64,000 nucleotides of DNA from the NCBI RefSeq assembly GCF_963169125.1, contig NC_084799.1:106407143-106471142 (forward strand). The letters are read 5' to 3'. Shown here one piece after another: positions 44,606 through 55,717 of the stretch. Under the pieces are notes generated by a model. That model saw nothing but the letters and a program-made list of their open reading frames with translations. It ran no database searches and was not told where the DNA came from. Position numbers and translations under genes: made by a program. Position 1 is the first letter of the stretch. Each line of letters begins with the position of its first letter. This stretch comes from Humulus lupulus (lineage: Eukaryota; Streptophyta; Magnoliopsida; Rosales; Cannabaceae).

Positions 44606-45222
44606 CTAAAACAACAAACAAGTCAGTTAGCGCCTTGTCCGGATGAAAGATGGGTCAAAGCAAGAATCCTTAAGACTACTGCTTGGGGAGGAGAGGAAAG
44701 AATTTCTAAAGGATTGGGATGTCATCAGGGCCAAAAAATTAACACCGAAGAACACCACAAGAACTTATGAACACTGCTAGAGTCTGGGAATTTTCCAAAT
44801 TCCGGTTGAGTGTCCAAAAAGGAAAAAGTTGCCCAAGGTGGGCAATAGGCCATTTTGGCTACTCCCAACACCAAAATGTGCCTAGAAAGACCTATAAAAG
44901 GACCAAGCTTCCCCTCAAAATACCACAAAAAGCCAGTTCCTAAGCATGCATCTAAACTCCCAAATGAAAGCCAACACAAACACAAAACCAGTAAATACTT
45001 ACTCGAGATGTAGTGTTAGTAAGTGCTGAAATGGGTTCGGACGCTGAAGAATCGTTTGTCGTTCGCCCAAAAGTTAGAGGACTCTCACCAATCATCCAGA
45101 CTTGTAGAAGAATCTCCAGAATGGTTGAAGGATTGGAAAGTTTGAGGAAGAAGAGAGTGTTGGGAGTTTTGAATTTTGAATGGTAAGAGTGTTTTCTTAG
45201 AGGCGATTATCGAGTTTTATAC
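44606..45222 (-). promoter_or_regulatory. Promoter and 5' UTR intron of the RT-B antisense gene
   Basis: A minus-strand TATA box (GTATAAAACTC, TATAAAA at 45220-45214) lies about 210 bases before a perfect donor (CTCGA|GTAAGT, GT at 45002). The acceptor ends at 44606, giving a 5' UTR intron of about 397 bases that ends right before the ATG. This is the same plan as in RT-A, where the intron is about 445 bases. Confidence 0.62.
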
Positions 45223-45566
45223 TCAGAACTTGGAAGGGAAGCAAATGCACCTTGACCATTGGATTACCCATGACGTAGGCACTCGAGAGTAATGTAATGT
45301 TTAGATTCTAAAAGGCACGAATCGTGATCATTGGCCTTGGGAAACGACGTCTTGGGTAAGGAGCAAAATGACACCTAGGGTACGGAGTAGACGTTTTGAG
45401 TAGTGGAACGGACCTCCCAATAATTGCACAGATTGATGGACCCAGCAATAAGGAGTCAACACGTAGCACAAACTTTTCAGAGAAGTCAATGGAAGCCCAA
45501 GCATCACTTCCCGAAGACCTTTTGGAATTACTCCTCAATCTAAGTCTCCATTGTCCGAGGACGAGT

Positions 45567-45583
45567 GAAGACTTAGGGGTAAA
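45567..45583 (+). promoter_or_regulatory. Polypurine tract of RT-B
   Basis: gaagacttaggggtaaa lies directly before the LTR start TGTTGTC at 45584 and is nearly the same as the tract of RT-A. Confidence 0.85.
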
Positions 45584-46497
45584 TGTTGTCTATGTTTTGG
45601 TCGTCCGACGCGTGGCAATTAAGAGTAATTAGCGACAAGCCATGAAGTCCTCAGGGTGCTAGTTTCTCGATGTAGTCCAATCCGGCTGAGTCGGGGATGT
45701 CTCCAGGTAAGGCCACGCCCCGAGGTCTTCTCTCAAGTGAGGATGTCTCCAAGTGAGACCACGTTTCGAGCCAGTTTTTGAAGCATGGATACTTCCAGGT
45801 GAGGCCATGCCCCTAGGTCCTCCCTCGAGGATAAGATGTCTCCAGGTGAGGTCACGGCCTGAAGGGCCCTTCTCACTCGGCCATTCTCCAAGTCCAGGAC
45901 TCTAGTCCTCGGGCCCTGAATTAATGCCAGGTGTCAATCACTGTGAGTGTGGGCCTCGAGAAGATCATCTAAAAACTTTTGGTAATCCTTTATTAGTGGT
46001 GTCGAGTTCATACACTTGACAATCAGCATTTCCCACAACGCCACCTGATATGGCCAAATGTGTGCCGCACCCTGACAACCACAGATATGTTCCCCATAAA
46101 GTTTGTGTGTGACTTTCTGCAATGGACCCCATAGAATCCGCGTGGGCCATAGTCTTTATGTTGGCACAGCCCTTTTTATATTAACTTAACATTAATACCC
46201 TGATAATAATGAGAGATGATTAACATTAATGACCCCAACCTCTATAAATAGGGCTGGGGTATCTCCTTGTAAAGGGTTTGGTTTTTTTAGAGAGAGAAAC
46301 TTTGTACTCAGTGCAATATATACGCTGCCTGAGAATCACCATTCAGGCTAGCTACTACAAGCTTCAAGCTCACTAAATAATAGAGACTCATGGACTAGGG
46401 CTCTTTTATAGCCGGAACCATGTAAAACCTTGTGTTCTTTCCTTTTTTTGTCCTTTAATCTCACAGATTAAGTTGGCAGTGAAAAAGGCAGTCAACA
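45584..46497 (+). repeat. 3' LTR of RT-B
   Basis: 914 bases, from TGTTGTCTATG after the polypurine tract to gtcaaca. U3 holds four ~47-base repeats; TATA box tataaata is at 46243-46250. Followed by aatgg and family T LTR sequence. Relatives in the window: 31573-32119 (plus) and 16139-16989 (minus). Confidence 0.9.
45694..45880. repeat. Four ~47-base tandem repeats in U3 of the RT-B LTR
   Basis: Units beginning ggatgtctccaggtgaggcc-like words start at 45694, 45741, 45787 and 45834. The same array is present in the inverted B LTR (about 16690-16880). The position upstream of the TATA box suits an enhancer-type repeat. Confidence 0.8.
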
Positions 46498-48842
46498 AAT
46501 GGATTTCTCTTTATCTATGTTGTTGGATGAATTTATTCTTGGTTATGGCTTTGTAATATTTGATAGATTGGTCAATATAGGTTGATGATGGAAAGTTGAA
46601 TTTGGTTTGGAGATGGTCATTGATGATGTTGGTGTATCTTGGTTGCTCTTGTTCTTGGAAAGCATGTTAGGATTATTTGATGTGTGATCGGCCTAGGGGT
46701 CCTTTGTATGTCGGATTTTTTTTTTTTTTTGGCTATTAAAATTTCATGTTGTCATTGGTAATCATAGGAGCATGCTAGGGTTTTGGTTTTGGTCTACCAA
46801 TATATGTTGATGATTGTCTTTTATATTTTAAACATGAAAAGATTAGTTGATTTTGGGCTATGTAGGTTTCGGCCTAGGGTCATTTTTGTAAGCATGTTTG
46901 GTTTATTTTTTTTGTTATGTTGTCCCTTATAATCTTAGAAAACATGTTAGACTATTTTTTTTAAAAAAAAAAAGGCTTGAAATCGGTAGTAAGTTCCTTA
47001 CAAATGTTGATTTTGTTTTGTGTATATAGTTTTGGTTCTAAGTTCTGTCTTTGGAATGTGTGAGATGGTAGAAACATGCTAGGGGATGGTGCAAACATGA
47101 TTAAGATGAATTGTTATAGGAGTATTGCTTTGCTTGGACCTGAGGTAAGAAAGTTAGATATAATTTTCTATGTTTCATGCTATGAAAGGTATGACTTGTT
47201 ATGTTGCAAGAAATAAAGTGCTACGGAAATGGAAGTTCTATGTTTTGATATGTCATGATGAGCCAAGAGTTTTGAAAAGTGAAATTCTATGTTTGATATG
47301 TTATGATAAGACAAGTGTTAAGAAGCATGTAATTTCTTTGTTTTGATGTGAGCTGTGTTACATGTGCTTGTATGATGAATGAAAAGAAAAGGTTGCTAGC
47401 GTGCTGAACGCGACTATTTACGCAGTCTTTCGCCAACAATGTATTAAGAAATAATAGGGTAGATTAGTGCTTAGTAATAAATCGTAATAAAAAAATGAAA
47501 TGAATTCTCAAGAACACAAATCTTTTACGTGGTTTAGTGGTTAAAATCCACCTAGTCCATGAGCCTATATTATTGTTGTTTTTCTCTCTATTTTGGCAGA
47601 GTTTCAGTATTACAGAATAATCGGTCCCTTTTCCTGTCCAATGTTCTCAGTATTTATAGAGAAATTCCATGGACAGGTTTGGGTAACCGCGTGAGTCAAT
47701 CACGCATATACATATTTATTACATTTAATACTTATATTTCCCATTTATAATGGGATATGATTTGATCATACAGTAAATGTTCTCCTAATATCTGGGACAT
47801 TAAATATGACAGCCTGGTCATAAATAATCATATAATGGGATTCCGAGTCTTTGTGGATCCACGAGTACGCAATATATTTTAGTTATCACGAGCTGGATAT
47901 CTCTCTGAGCTCATACTTTGACAACTGTTTGAATATTATGAGCTCACACTTTATAACCTTCATGTTTGTAGCTCGGGCTAAACCCAGGACGCCTAACACC
48001 ACAGGTGCCCATGTGAAACAGAGTTGCTTACGTGGATAATAAGAAGATATCATTCCCTTGGTTATTTCTCCGTATATTTATTTGCCAGCTGTACCCAAAC
48101 TGAGTGAATGACTTGAGCTAAAATTAGGGTACAACAGCAACGCAATAAAGGAGTTACTAAGGATATGACGTAACTCAAAGGGTAGACGCTACGAGGTTAT
48201 TCAAGGACCTGAGATCTTTTTTACCTCATAGAGGAGGTCTTACTAGCCTATGTTTTTACTGGTCACCTCAAGATGTGACATGGACAATAGTGGTGTCATG
48301 ATCACAAGGAGTATGTTTATGATGTGTGATTGCAATGTATGACTATGATTACATTTATGATTATAAACTATGAGTATGAAGATGATATGTTTTACTCAGA
48401 TTTACGATACATGTTCTTCTTGTGTTTTCTTTGATATTGTTGTATTGTTGTACTTCCTTAGTGGGCATTTAACCCACCCCTTTACTTCCCCCCCTTCAGG
48501 TAAACAATAGGGTTTCTCCTCGGCACACGCAGTGATGTGGGGATTTCAGACGTCTAAGTATGTATGGCGTGGGGTGTCCTATGAACAACGATCAATATGA
48601 GTGCCAAGAATAAAATAACCTAAGTTATGATTTTTTTTTCAATTACGTTAGTGGGACTTAAATTTTTATTTTATTTCTAAATATTGCATAAGACACATTA
48701 TTCTATTTTTTTCAACTATTGGGCCCAATATGCATGTTTTACTGAGGCCCTACTGAGTTTTCCTTAAAGTGGTATTTTTAATAATTTAACTATGAGTTGA
48801 GCGACATTTTTATAAAAGAATAGAATTAGGGCGCACTTTACA
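46498..48842 (+). repeat. T1 5' LTR, 3' part
   Basis: Begins with aatgg, the target duplication of RT-B, and ends gcgcactttaca, two bases before the PBS. 46600-47170 matches 56856-57397 of the 3' LTR; 48150-48842 matches the reverse complement of 61380-62180. A separate solo LTR is nested at 47402-48137. Confidence 0.82.
47402..48137 (-). mobile_element. Small solo LTR (probably Tat-type) nested in the T1 5' LTR
   Basis: The minus strand starts TGTTGTACCCTAATT and ends cgttcagca, 736 bases, with a TATA box (TATAAATA, 47658-47651). The stretch acacaaatcttttacgtgg followed by ccacctagtccatgagcc resembles the R/U5 part of the RT-B LTR. The related T-like LTR at 61380-64000 lacks it. No clear target duplication: tagcg on the left, gcaac on the right. 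Confidence 0.62.
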
Positions 48843-48844
48843 AA

Positions 48845-48857
48845 TGGTATTAGAGAC
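48845..48857 (+). promoter_or_regulatory. T1 primer-binding site
   Basis: TGGTATTAGAGAC, two bases after the LTR end, is close to TGGTATCAGAGC, the site complementary to plant initiator Met-tRNA. An exact copy of the latter is at 60352-60341 on the minus strand. Confidence 0.8.
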
Positions 48858-50345
48858 AGGTTGTTCATGTTTCCAAGGACTCTCCCCATACATGCTAAAG
48901 ACTGGAAAATCTCACCTCACCGTGTCGTAAGTATTTTCTTTAATTGTTATTTGTATTGTTTTCTTTTAAGTAATTTGTTCTGTGACTGGAGTGTAGAAAG
49001 TATGACTCTAGTAATTAGGACTTCTAGAAAGAAACTTCTCGAAGAGATCAGTGGGATCTCAAGGGTTCATATATATGAGGTAAACGACGGAGATGAGTGG
49101 ATATCAGCTCCCCGAAATATGTTTGTTGTGAATGAATGTATTTAATGGATGAAATGCATCATAGGAAATTGCAAGTATGACACTATCAAGTTTCAAGTAA
49201 AGCGAAGAATGGAATACGACGATGATAATATAACTGGACACTATCAAGATCAAAGGACACATAAGCTTTACGACACGATTGTTAATAAATACATAGGTTA
49301 GGGAGTTTACTCCACGGCATTATCTTGTGAGGTGATGTTGTTAACTAGATAGATACACGCAGTCGCTGAGGAGTCTTCAGCATAGGAGCATACAAAGTGG
49401 ACACACCACAACATTTGGTAGCAAAACCTTGATGGAGTAAATGGAGACTAAGGAGGCGGAGAGGTGAGTAAATCCATGACAATGTAGTTCAAGATAGAGG
49501 ACAATGACAAGCTACGAACTGATACAACAATGAGGATAAGTAATGAGTTGCGATATGACAAAATAAGAAAAAGGCTACAAGCACAAGATAAGGATTTCCA
49601 GGGACAAAAAGATAATTAGAAATCCTAAAGATGGATGCTATAATTTGGTGGGACGTGGTTAAGTAAACACAAACTTTAGACAGCATGACCTGGGCTAACT
49701 ATGTACAAGTTTTTAGCAAAAAGTACTACAACACTACAGTACTAGCAACTAGAGTTAATGAGTTTGTGACATTGATACAAGGTAGTCTTCCAGTCACAGA
49801 GTATGCCCAGACATTGGACAGACTGGCAAGGTTTGCATCTAAGATAGTCCCAACACAGGTCATGAGAGTTCAAAGATTCATAAGGGTACTAGAGCCTATG
49901 ATTGCGAGGGATGTCAAAATGACCAGTACAGAGCCAGTTAGCTATGCTGAGATTCTGGACAAAAGTTTAGACATTGAGTACATGAAGAACTGTTATGGAA
50001 GGATGGTGATGCAAGGAGAGAGACTAACAAGAGTAAAGCCTTTCAAGAAAATAACAAGAGGAGGCTGAATAGAGTCAAAACAGTGGCACTGACAAAAGGC
50101 CCAAGGTCGCAACTCCCAATGGTAATCACAACAACCATAACAGTCACAACAATGATTTTAACCGCGGAAATCACCAAAACAACAAAGTTGAGCACCCCAG
50201 CTTCCCTAAATTCTCGCGTCGACATTTGGGAGAATGTCAGGCCGGCACCAACAAGTGTTACAAGTGCGGTCAGACAGGCCATTTGAAGAGGGATTGTCCA
50301 CAGTGGAAAGCAGGGCAGGGCAGTAACAACAATCTAGTGCCAGCA
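48858..50345 (+). pseudogene. T1 gag with CCHC zinc knuckle
   Basis: The first 800 bases are heavily decayed, with only short open frames. From 49685 a capsid-like frame is clear: WANYVQVFSKKYY, EFVTLIQGSLPVTEYAQTLD, MIARDVKMTSTEPVSYAEIL. After a frame change, the nucleocapsid knuckle CYKCGQTGHLKRDC is intact near 50249-50290. It matches gag of the G3 element (WEEFKNIFNEKYY, MTVTEYALKFD) in the same order. Such gag binds and packs element RNA. Confidence 0.85.
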
Positions 50346-50394
50346 AGAGTCTTTGCATTGATCCAAAAAGGAAGCAACCAACAGTAACACCGTG

Positions 50395-50900
50395 GTCATA
50401 GATCAGCTCCCTATTTCTAGTATGATATGTAGAGTCCTCATTGATTCTGGAGTGACTCGCTCTTATGTTGCTATGAATATAATTGATAAACTGGGCATGC
50501 CTTGTAAATTGTTTGAGTGTAGTTTTAGTACAATGTTACCATTAAGAAACATTATGTCGTCAACTAGGTAGTTACAGTCAGCCTCTATAACATTTGAGGG
50601 CAGAGAGTGCCCATCAAACCTCATAGAGTTAGACATACCAGACTATGGCGATGTACTTAGCATGGATTGGTTAACCAAATATGGAGCAATAATCGACCGT
50701 TGGCAAAAGACCGTGTAGTTCAGACCGGAGGAAGGAGAACTCTTTTCATTTAAGGGAGAAATGACGGGATTTCGTACACCCATTATATCGGCATTGGAAG
50801 CTCGCAACATGATGAAGCATGGGTGTTCGGCATATCTGGAAAATGTGGTGGATAAATCTAAGGAGACGGAGTTGAAACCAGAAAATTTCCACATTGTTTG
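50395..50900 (+). pseudogene. T1 protease domain, cut by an inserted LTR
   Basis: The frame reads CRVLIDSGVTRSYVAM, with the retropepsin triad D-S-G at about 50440. Then ELDIPDYGDVLSMDWLTKYG and ISALEARNMMKHG follow, like the protease-to-RT linker of Tekay elements. Stops at about 50568 and 50718. Reading stops at KPENFHIV, where a solo LTR begins (50901); the frame picks up at 52808 with VCEFPEV. Confidence 0.85.
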
Positions 50901-52807
50901 TGATAGCTCTACAAAATAGAGTTATTTTACCACTTTTTATGTGCTAATTGTTGCTTAATTCTTGAGTTTTTAATTGATTTATTAAGTTTTAAAATAATTT
51001 TGAATTTATTGGGTTTATTTTAATTTTTTATATTTTTGTGTGTTTTTATAGTTATTTTGTTGTAAAATATTGTAGTGTAGTTATTTGAATTATTGTAGTT
51101 TAGTTTAAGGTAAAAAAATCTAGTTTTATTGAACTTAAATGCTAAATTAAATTAAGTTATAATTAATATTTTTAAAGAATTAATATGATTTATTTTATAC
51201 TTAAAAATATTTTATTATGACTTAATTTATGTTTATTTTGAAGGAAAATTATTGATTTAAGATGCTTGAAGTAGAAAAATTAAAGTTGTGATGATAGGAG
51301 AACTATGGAATTTTTTAAGAGATTAGCAAGAAATTTGAGCATTTTTCAAGGGACCAGCTGCCACTCCATCAGCCCACTCGCTTGGGCCCGTCTGCCTCCG
51401 CCCCTTGGCCCACGCTGCCCAGCCAAAGCCCAGGCCCGTGCCTTTCCTCATCAGCCAAGAGCCCCAGCTACCAGCTGCCACTCCACCAGTTTGCTTCCAG
51501 TCGCCAGCCACAAGCAGCTGCTCCCCATCCAGCCGGCCCAATCCACCAACCTGCCTGGCACCCAATCAGCCAGCCCACCGTGGGCCTACCCCTCCATTTA
51601 GGCCTGAAACCGCCCAAGCCCAATCTTCCTCCTTCCCAGCTAAACACCCCAGCAGCCACACCCAACAGCCACCTTTTTGAGCCCAAAAATTGTACCTTTT
51701 GTCCCCTATGTCCAAAAATGCCAACTTTTTACCCAACTTTTCCACAAATTTTACCCAAAATCATCATCAATCCTACAAATTACCCCTACTTGCCATATTA
51801 GTACTAATTTAATTAATTTAATCAATTTAAATTGATTATTTTAATAATCTCATTTTGGCTATAAATAAGGGTTTTCAAGACCATTTTGGGATGCTTAATT
51901 TTTTGTTACCATCTTCTTTTCTCTCCACCATTCTCTCTTCCATTTTGGGTTTTTCAAGAGCATTTTCAAGTATGTATTTCATTTATTTTGTAATTTCTAC
52001 TCTAGCTATGTGCTTCTAATCTTTTTCATAAGATTATTAAGATCATGATGAAGCAACTTGTAACTAGATAATATTTATGTTGTATGTTGATTTCCCTTGT
52101 AATGCAACAAAGTTTATGGATTTTTCTTCTTCATATATGTCTTTCTTCTTCAATATCCCATATTTTGGATTGTTAGATAATATGCACTTTGTTCTTCATT
52201 TTGCAAAATATAATATTCTTTGTGTAAGATGTGTCATTAAATTGTACACATCCAATGCTTAGAACAAAAATATTATATTTTTCCTTATAAATAATGTTAT
52301 TTGATTTTTTTTTTGTTTCATTAGGTTGATTCACATTAAATATTTTGAAATTATACTTTTTTGAAAGTGAAGAAAAATCCTATTTTTTTTAGAAGTAATT
52401 TGTGCTTAAAATTATTAATCTATTTGGAAAATGATAGTTTGATTTATTTTAACTATCACTAAAACTTGGGAGTCAATATACTAATAAATATTATTAAACT
52501 TATATTTTGTGGATTCTAGTATCTTAATAATCTTTCTTTTAACACTTATTTTCAAATCATTATTGGTTTATTTTCATTCTCTTAAATAGCTTTATTTTAA
52601 ATCTTTTAATTTATATTCATGCCATTAAACCCCATCAATCTTTGGAGCTAGGTTAGAATTTATTAATTTTGATTTAAAATAGTTTTCTTTTTTATTTTAG
52701 AAAACTCCTTTGGGTTCGATCTCGTGCTTACACGAATGCTATATTCCATATACGATTCGTGCGCTTGCGAGTATAAATTTTAAAACACACCCATTTTGGG
52801 TCCATCA
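50901..52807 (+). mobile_element. Athila-like solo LTR in T1 pol, perfect TSD gtttg
   Basis: Starts TGATAGCTCTAC and ends gggtccatca, 1907 bases, flanked by gtttg on both sides (50896-50900 and 52808-52812). Removing it joins the T1 frame exactly (FHIVCEFPEV). It contains a C-rich island (51355-51680), a TATA-like ctataaataagg at about 51860 and an end region with tacgattcgtgcgcttgcg. The Pro-rich open frames at 51305-51801 appear in three frames at once and come from base composition, not coding. Confidence 0.9.
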
Positions 52808-54250
52808 GTTTGTGAGTTTCCAGAAGTGCTTCTCGAGAATTTACCAAGTTTACCCCTAGACAGAGAAATTAAATTTGTGATCAAACTTGCACCAGAAACA
52901 GCACCAATCTCTAAAGTACCCTACAGAATGGCACTTGTAGAGTTCAAGGAACTGAAAACCCAGCTACAGGAATTATTGGACAAGGGGTTCATACGATCTA
53001 GTCATTCGCCATGGGGGGCACCAGTCCTGTTTGTGAAAAGAATGATGGAAGTATGAGAATGTGCATCGATTACCGAGAACTCAATAAGGTCACAAATAAG
53101 AACAAATATCATTTGCCCAGGATAGATGACCTCTTTGATCAACTGCAAGGGGCAGTAGTGTTCTCAAAGATCGATTTACGATCTGTGTACCATCAGTTGA
53201 AAGTGAAGGAAGGAGACATTCCTAAAACATCTTTCTGAACTCGCTACGGACATTATGAGTTCCTAGTGATTTCATTTGAACTCACTAATGCCTAAGCAGC
53301 ATTCATGGACATGATGGACATAGTATTTAAAGACTACTTGGATAAATTCGTAGTAGTGTTTATAGACGACGTCCTTATCTACTCAAATACTAAGGAAGAG
53401 CATGAGGAACACCTGAGGTTGACGTTCAATAGACTACGAGAGCATCAACTATATGCCAAGTTCTCTAAATGTGAATTTTGGTTGGAACAAGTGACCTTCC
53501 TAAGGCATATAGTGTCTAAGAATGGAATAGCAGTGGATCCAGTAAAGATCGAGGACATTAGAGAATGGCCCCAGCCCAAGAATGCTTGAGAGGTTCGAAG
53601 CTTCTTAGGGTTAGTAGGTTATTACTGAAAGTTGTTCGAGGGTTTTTCTAAGATTGCCACACCCTTGACCAACTTAACCCATAAACACCAAAAGTTCACA
53701 TGGAAGGAGAAATGTGAAGAAAGCTTTCAGACTATGAAGTATAAATTGATCTTTGCACCTATCCTATGTGCTCCCACAGAGGACGAGAAGTTCGTGGTGT
53801 ATTGTGACGCATCTAAGAACGATCTAGGTTGCATATTAGAATGGGAAGGTGGTAGCCTATGCCTCAAGGTAGCTCAAGGGCTATGAGCAGAGATATCCCA
53901 CTCATGATCTTGAGTTAGCAGCAGTGGTGTTCGCACTAAAATATGGAGACGTCACCTTTATGGGGATAAGTGTGAAATTTACACCGATCACAGAATTCTA
54001 AAGTACTTCTTCACTCACAAAGAGTTGAATATGAGACAACGAAGGTGGTTAGAATCAGTAAAAGATTATGAATGTGAAATTCTATACCACTCAGGCAAGG
54101 CCAATGTGGTGGTAGATGCATTGAGTAGGCGAGGATATGGGAGTATCTCAGCTCTAAGTATAATAGAGACACATCTTCAGAAAGAGATTATAAATGCTGA
54201 AATTGAGTTAGTAACAGGAGGCCTAGCAAACCTCACTCTACAGTCCTCCC
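52808..54250 (+). pseudogene. T1 reverse transcriptase and RNase H
   Basis: Blocks in order: [78 protein letters not shown] (first catalytic Asp), stop TGA at 53236, [19 protein letters not shown] (catalytic DD at about 53365), [15 protein letters not shown]. RNase H follows with FVVYCDASKNDLGCIL, CEIYTDHRILKYFFTHKELN and VVVDALSRRG. Frame changes at about 53050 and 53885, and stops near 53296, 53587 and 53626. Catalytic residues of RT and RNase H are still recognisable. Confidence 0.9.
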
Positions 54251-54279
54251 TATTGGAATAGATTAGAGAATGGTAGAAG

Positions 54280-55700
54280 GTGGATGAAACCCTAATGAAG
54301 CCAGAGGCTTTGGTACAGGAAAGTGGTAGCGGTGACTTCACGATGTCCAACGGTGGGTTGTTGCGATATAAGAATAGGATCTGTGTGCCTAACAATGATG
54401 AGGTTAAGGCAAGTATTATGAAAGAGGTGCATACAACACCCTATTCCTTACATCCAGGATCGACAAAGATGTACCAAGACCTTAAAGCATTGTATTGGTG
54501 GCATGGAATGAAGAAAGATGTTGCTAAGTTTGTTGCCAGGTGTTTAACATGTCAGCAAGTCAAAGCAGAACACCAAAGGCCAATCGGGCTACTCCAGCCT
54601 CTCTATGTTCCGGAATGGAAATGGGGAAGATATAGCGATGGATTTTGTGGTAGGGTTACCTAGGACCACAAAACAGCATGATTATGCTTGGGTTATAGTG
54701 GACAGGCTCACTATGTCCGCCCATTTTCTATCAATTAAGACCACCTACTTGGCTGATCATTATGCAGAGTTGTATGTGAGCGAGATAGTGAGACTTCATG
54801 GGGTTCCAAAGTCAATTATTTCTCATCGAGGGTCAGTGTTCACATCGAACTTTTGGAAAGGATTACAGAAAGCTATGGGTACAAAGTTAAAGCTCAGTAC
54901 CACTTTTCATCCCTAGACTTATGGGCAATCTGAGAGGACTATTTAGATCCTAGAAGGTATGTTGAGATGTTGTGCGTTAGACTTTTCAGAGTCTTGGAGT
55001 CGATATCTACCCCTGATGGAGTTCTCCTATAACAATAGCTATCAGTCCATTATTGGGATGGCTCCCTCTGAGATGCTTTATGGGTGCAAGTGTAGATCTC
55101 CCTTGCACTAGGATGAGGTTGGGGAGAAGCAGATTTTAGGCCCCGTGGTTGTTAGTGAAGTCAGTGAGGCGATTGAGAAAATTCGCCAAAGGATGGTTCT
55201 GCTCAAAGTAGGCAAAAGAGCTACGCAGACCTTAAGAAAAGGGACATCGAGTTTTCAGTTGGCGAGTTTGTGTTCTTGAGAGTCTTGCCAATGAAGCGTG
55301 TTATGCATTTCAGGAAGAAAGGGAATTTGAGCCCGAGATTTATAGGTCCATTTGATATTTTGGACAGAGTTGGGCAAGTTACGTACTATTTAGCACTGCC
55401 CCCAACACTAGCTTAAACACATAACGTCGTTCATAACTCGATGTTTCGAAAGTACGTGTCGGATCCCTCCCATGTTCTAAGTTATGAATTGTTACAGCTG
55501 AAGCGGGACCTGAGTTATGATGAATAGCCTAAGCGTATAATCGAAGAGGGAGTTAAGGAACTGAGATCCAAAATGATTCCGTTAGTTAAGGTCCTATGGA
55601 AGAACAATACGGAGAGAGAGGCAACATGGGAGCTAGAGGAATACATGAGAGAAAGATACCCCAAATTATTTGGTAAGAGACAATTTCAAGACAAAATTCC
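54280..55700 (+). pseudogene. T1 integrase with chromodomain-like C-terminus
   Basis: Zinc finger: HTTPYSLHPGSTKM and [12 protein letters not shown]. Core: [14 protein letters not shown] (first D), [13 protein letters not shown] (the D of the usual S-D-R is changed to H), TYGQSERTI (E) after a TAG at 54916. Then MAPSEMLYGCKCRSPL and a C-terminal stretch ending VLWKNNTEREATWELEEYM RERYPKLFG (split here by a space), which resembles the chromodomain end of Tekay integrases. Chromodomains direct integration to heterochromatin. The frame changes at about 54620, with many stops after 55100. Confidence 0.85.
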
Positions 55701-55717
55701 TTTTAAGGAGGGTATAT
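55701..55717 (+). promoter_or_regulatory. T1 polypurine tract
   Basis: ttttaaggagggtatat lies directly before the LTR start TGTAGCGC at 55718. Confidence 0.75.

Larger units (their letters stand above)
31573..46497 (+). mobile_element. RT-B: Tat-lineage Ty3/gypsy LTR retrotransposon
   Basis: Order: 5' LTR (last ~547 bases only), primer-binding region, gag, protease, RT, RNase H, second RNase H, integrase, spacer with a nested X solo LTR, antisense gene, polypurine tract, 3' LTR. It has the same layout as RT-A but is clearly diverged from it in sequence and in LTR. It is more decayed: several frame changes plus many stops. The right target duplication is aatgg (46498-46502), within an LTR of family T; the left partner is not adjacent but is found next to the inverted B LTR at 16990-16994. 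Confidence 0.9.

Noticed and set aside
51305..51801. Pro-rich proteins in the Athila-like LTR
   Set aside because: Long open frames occur in three plus frames and on the minus strand at once, as expected from a C-rich island with few T/A stop words.
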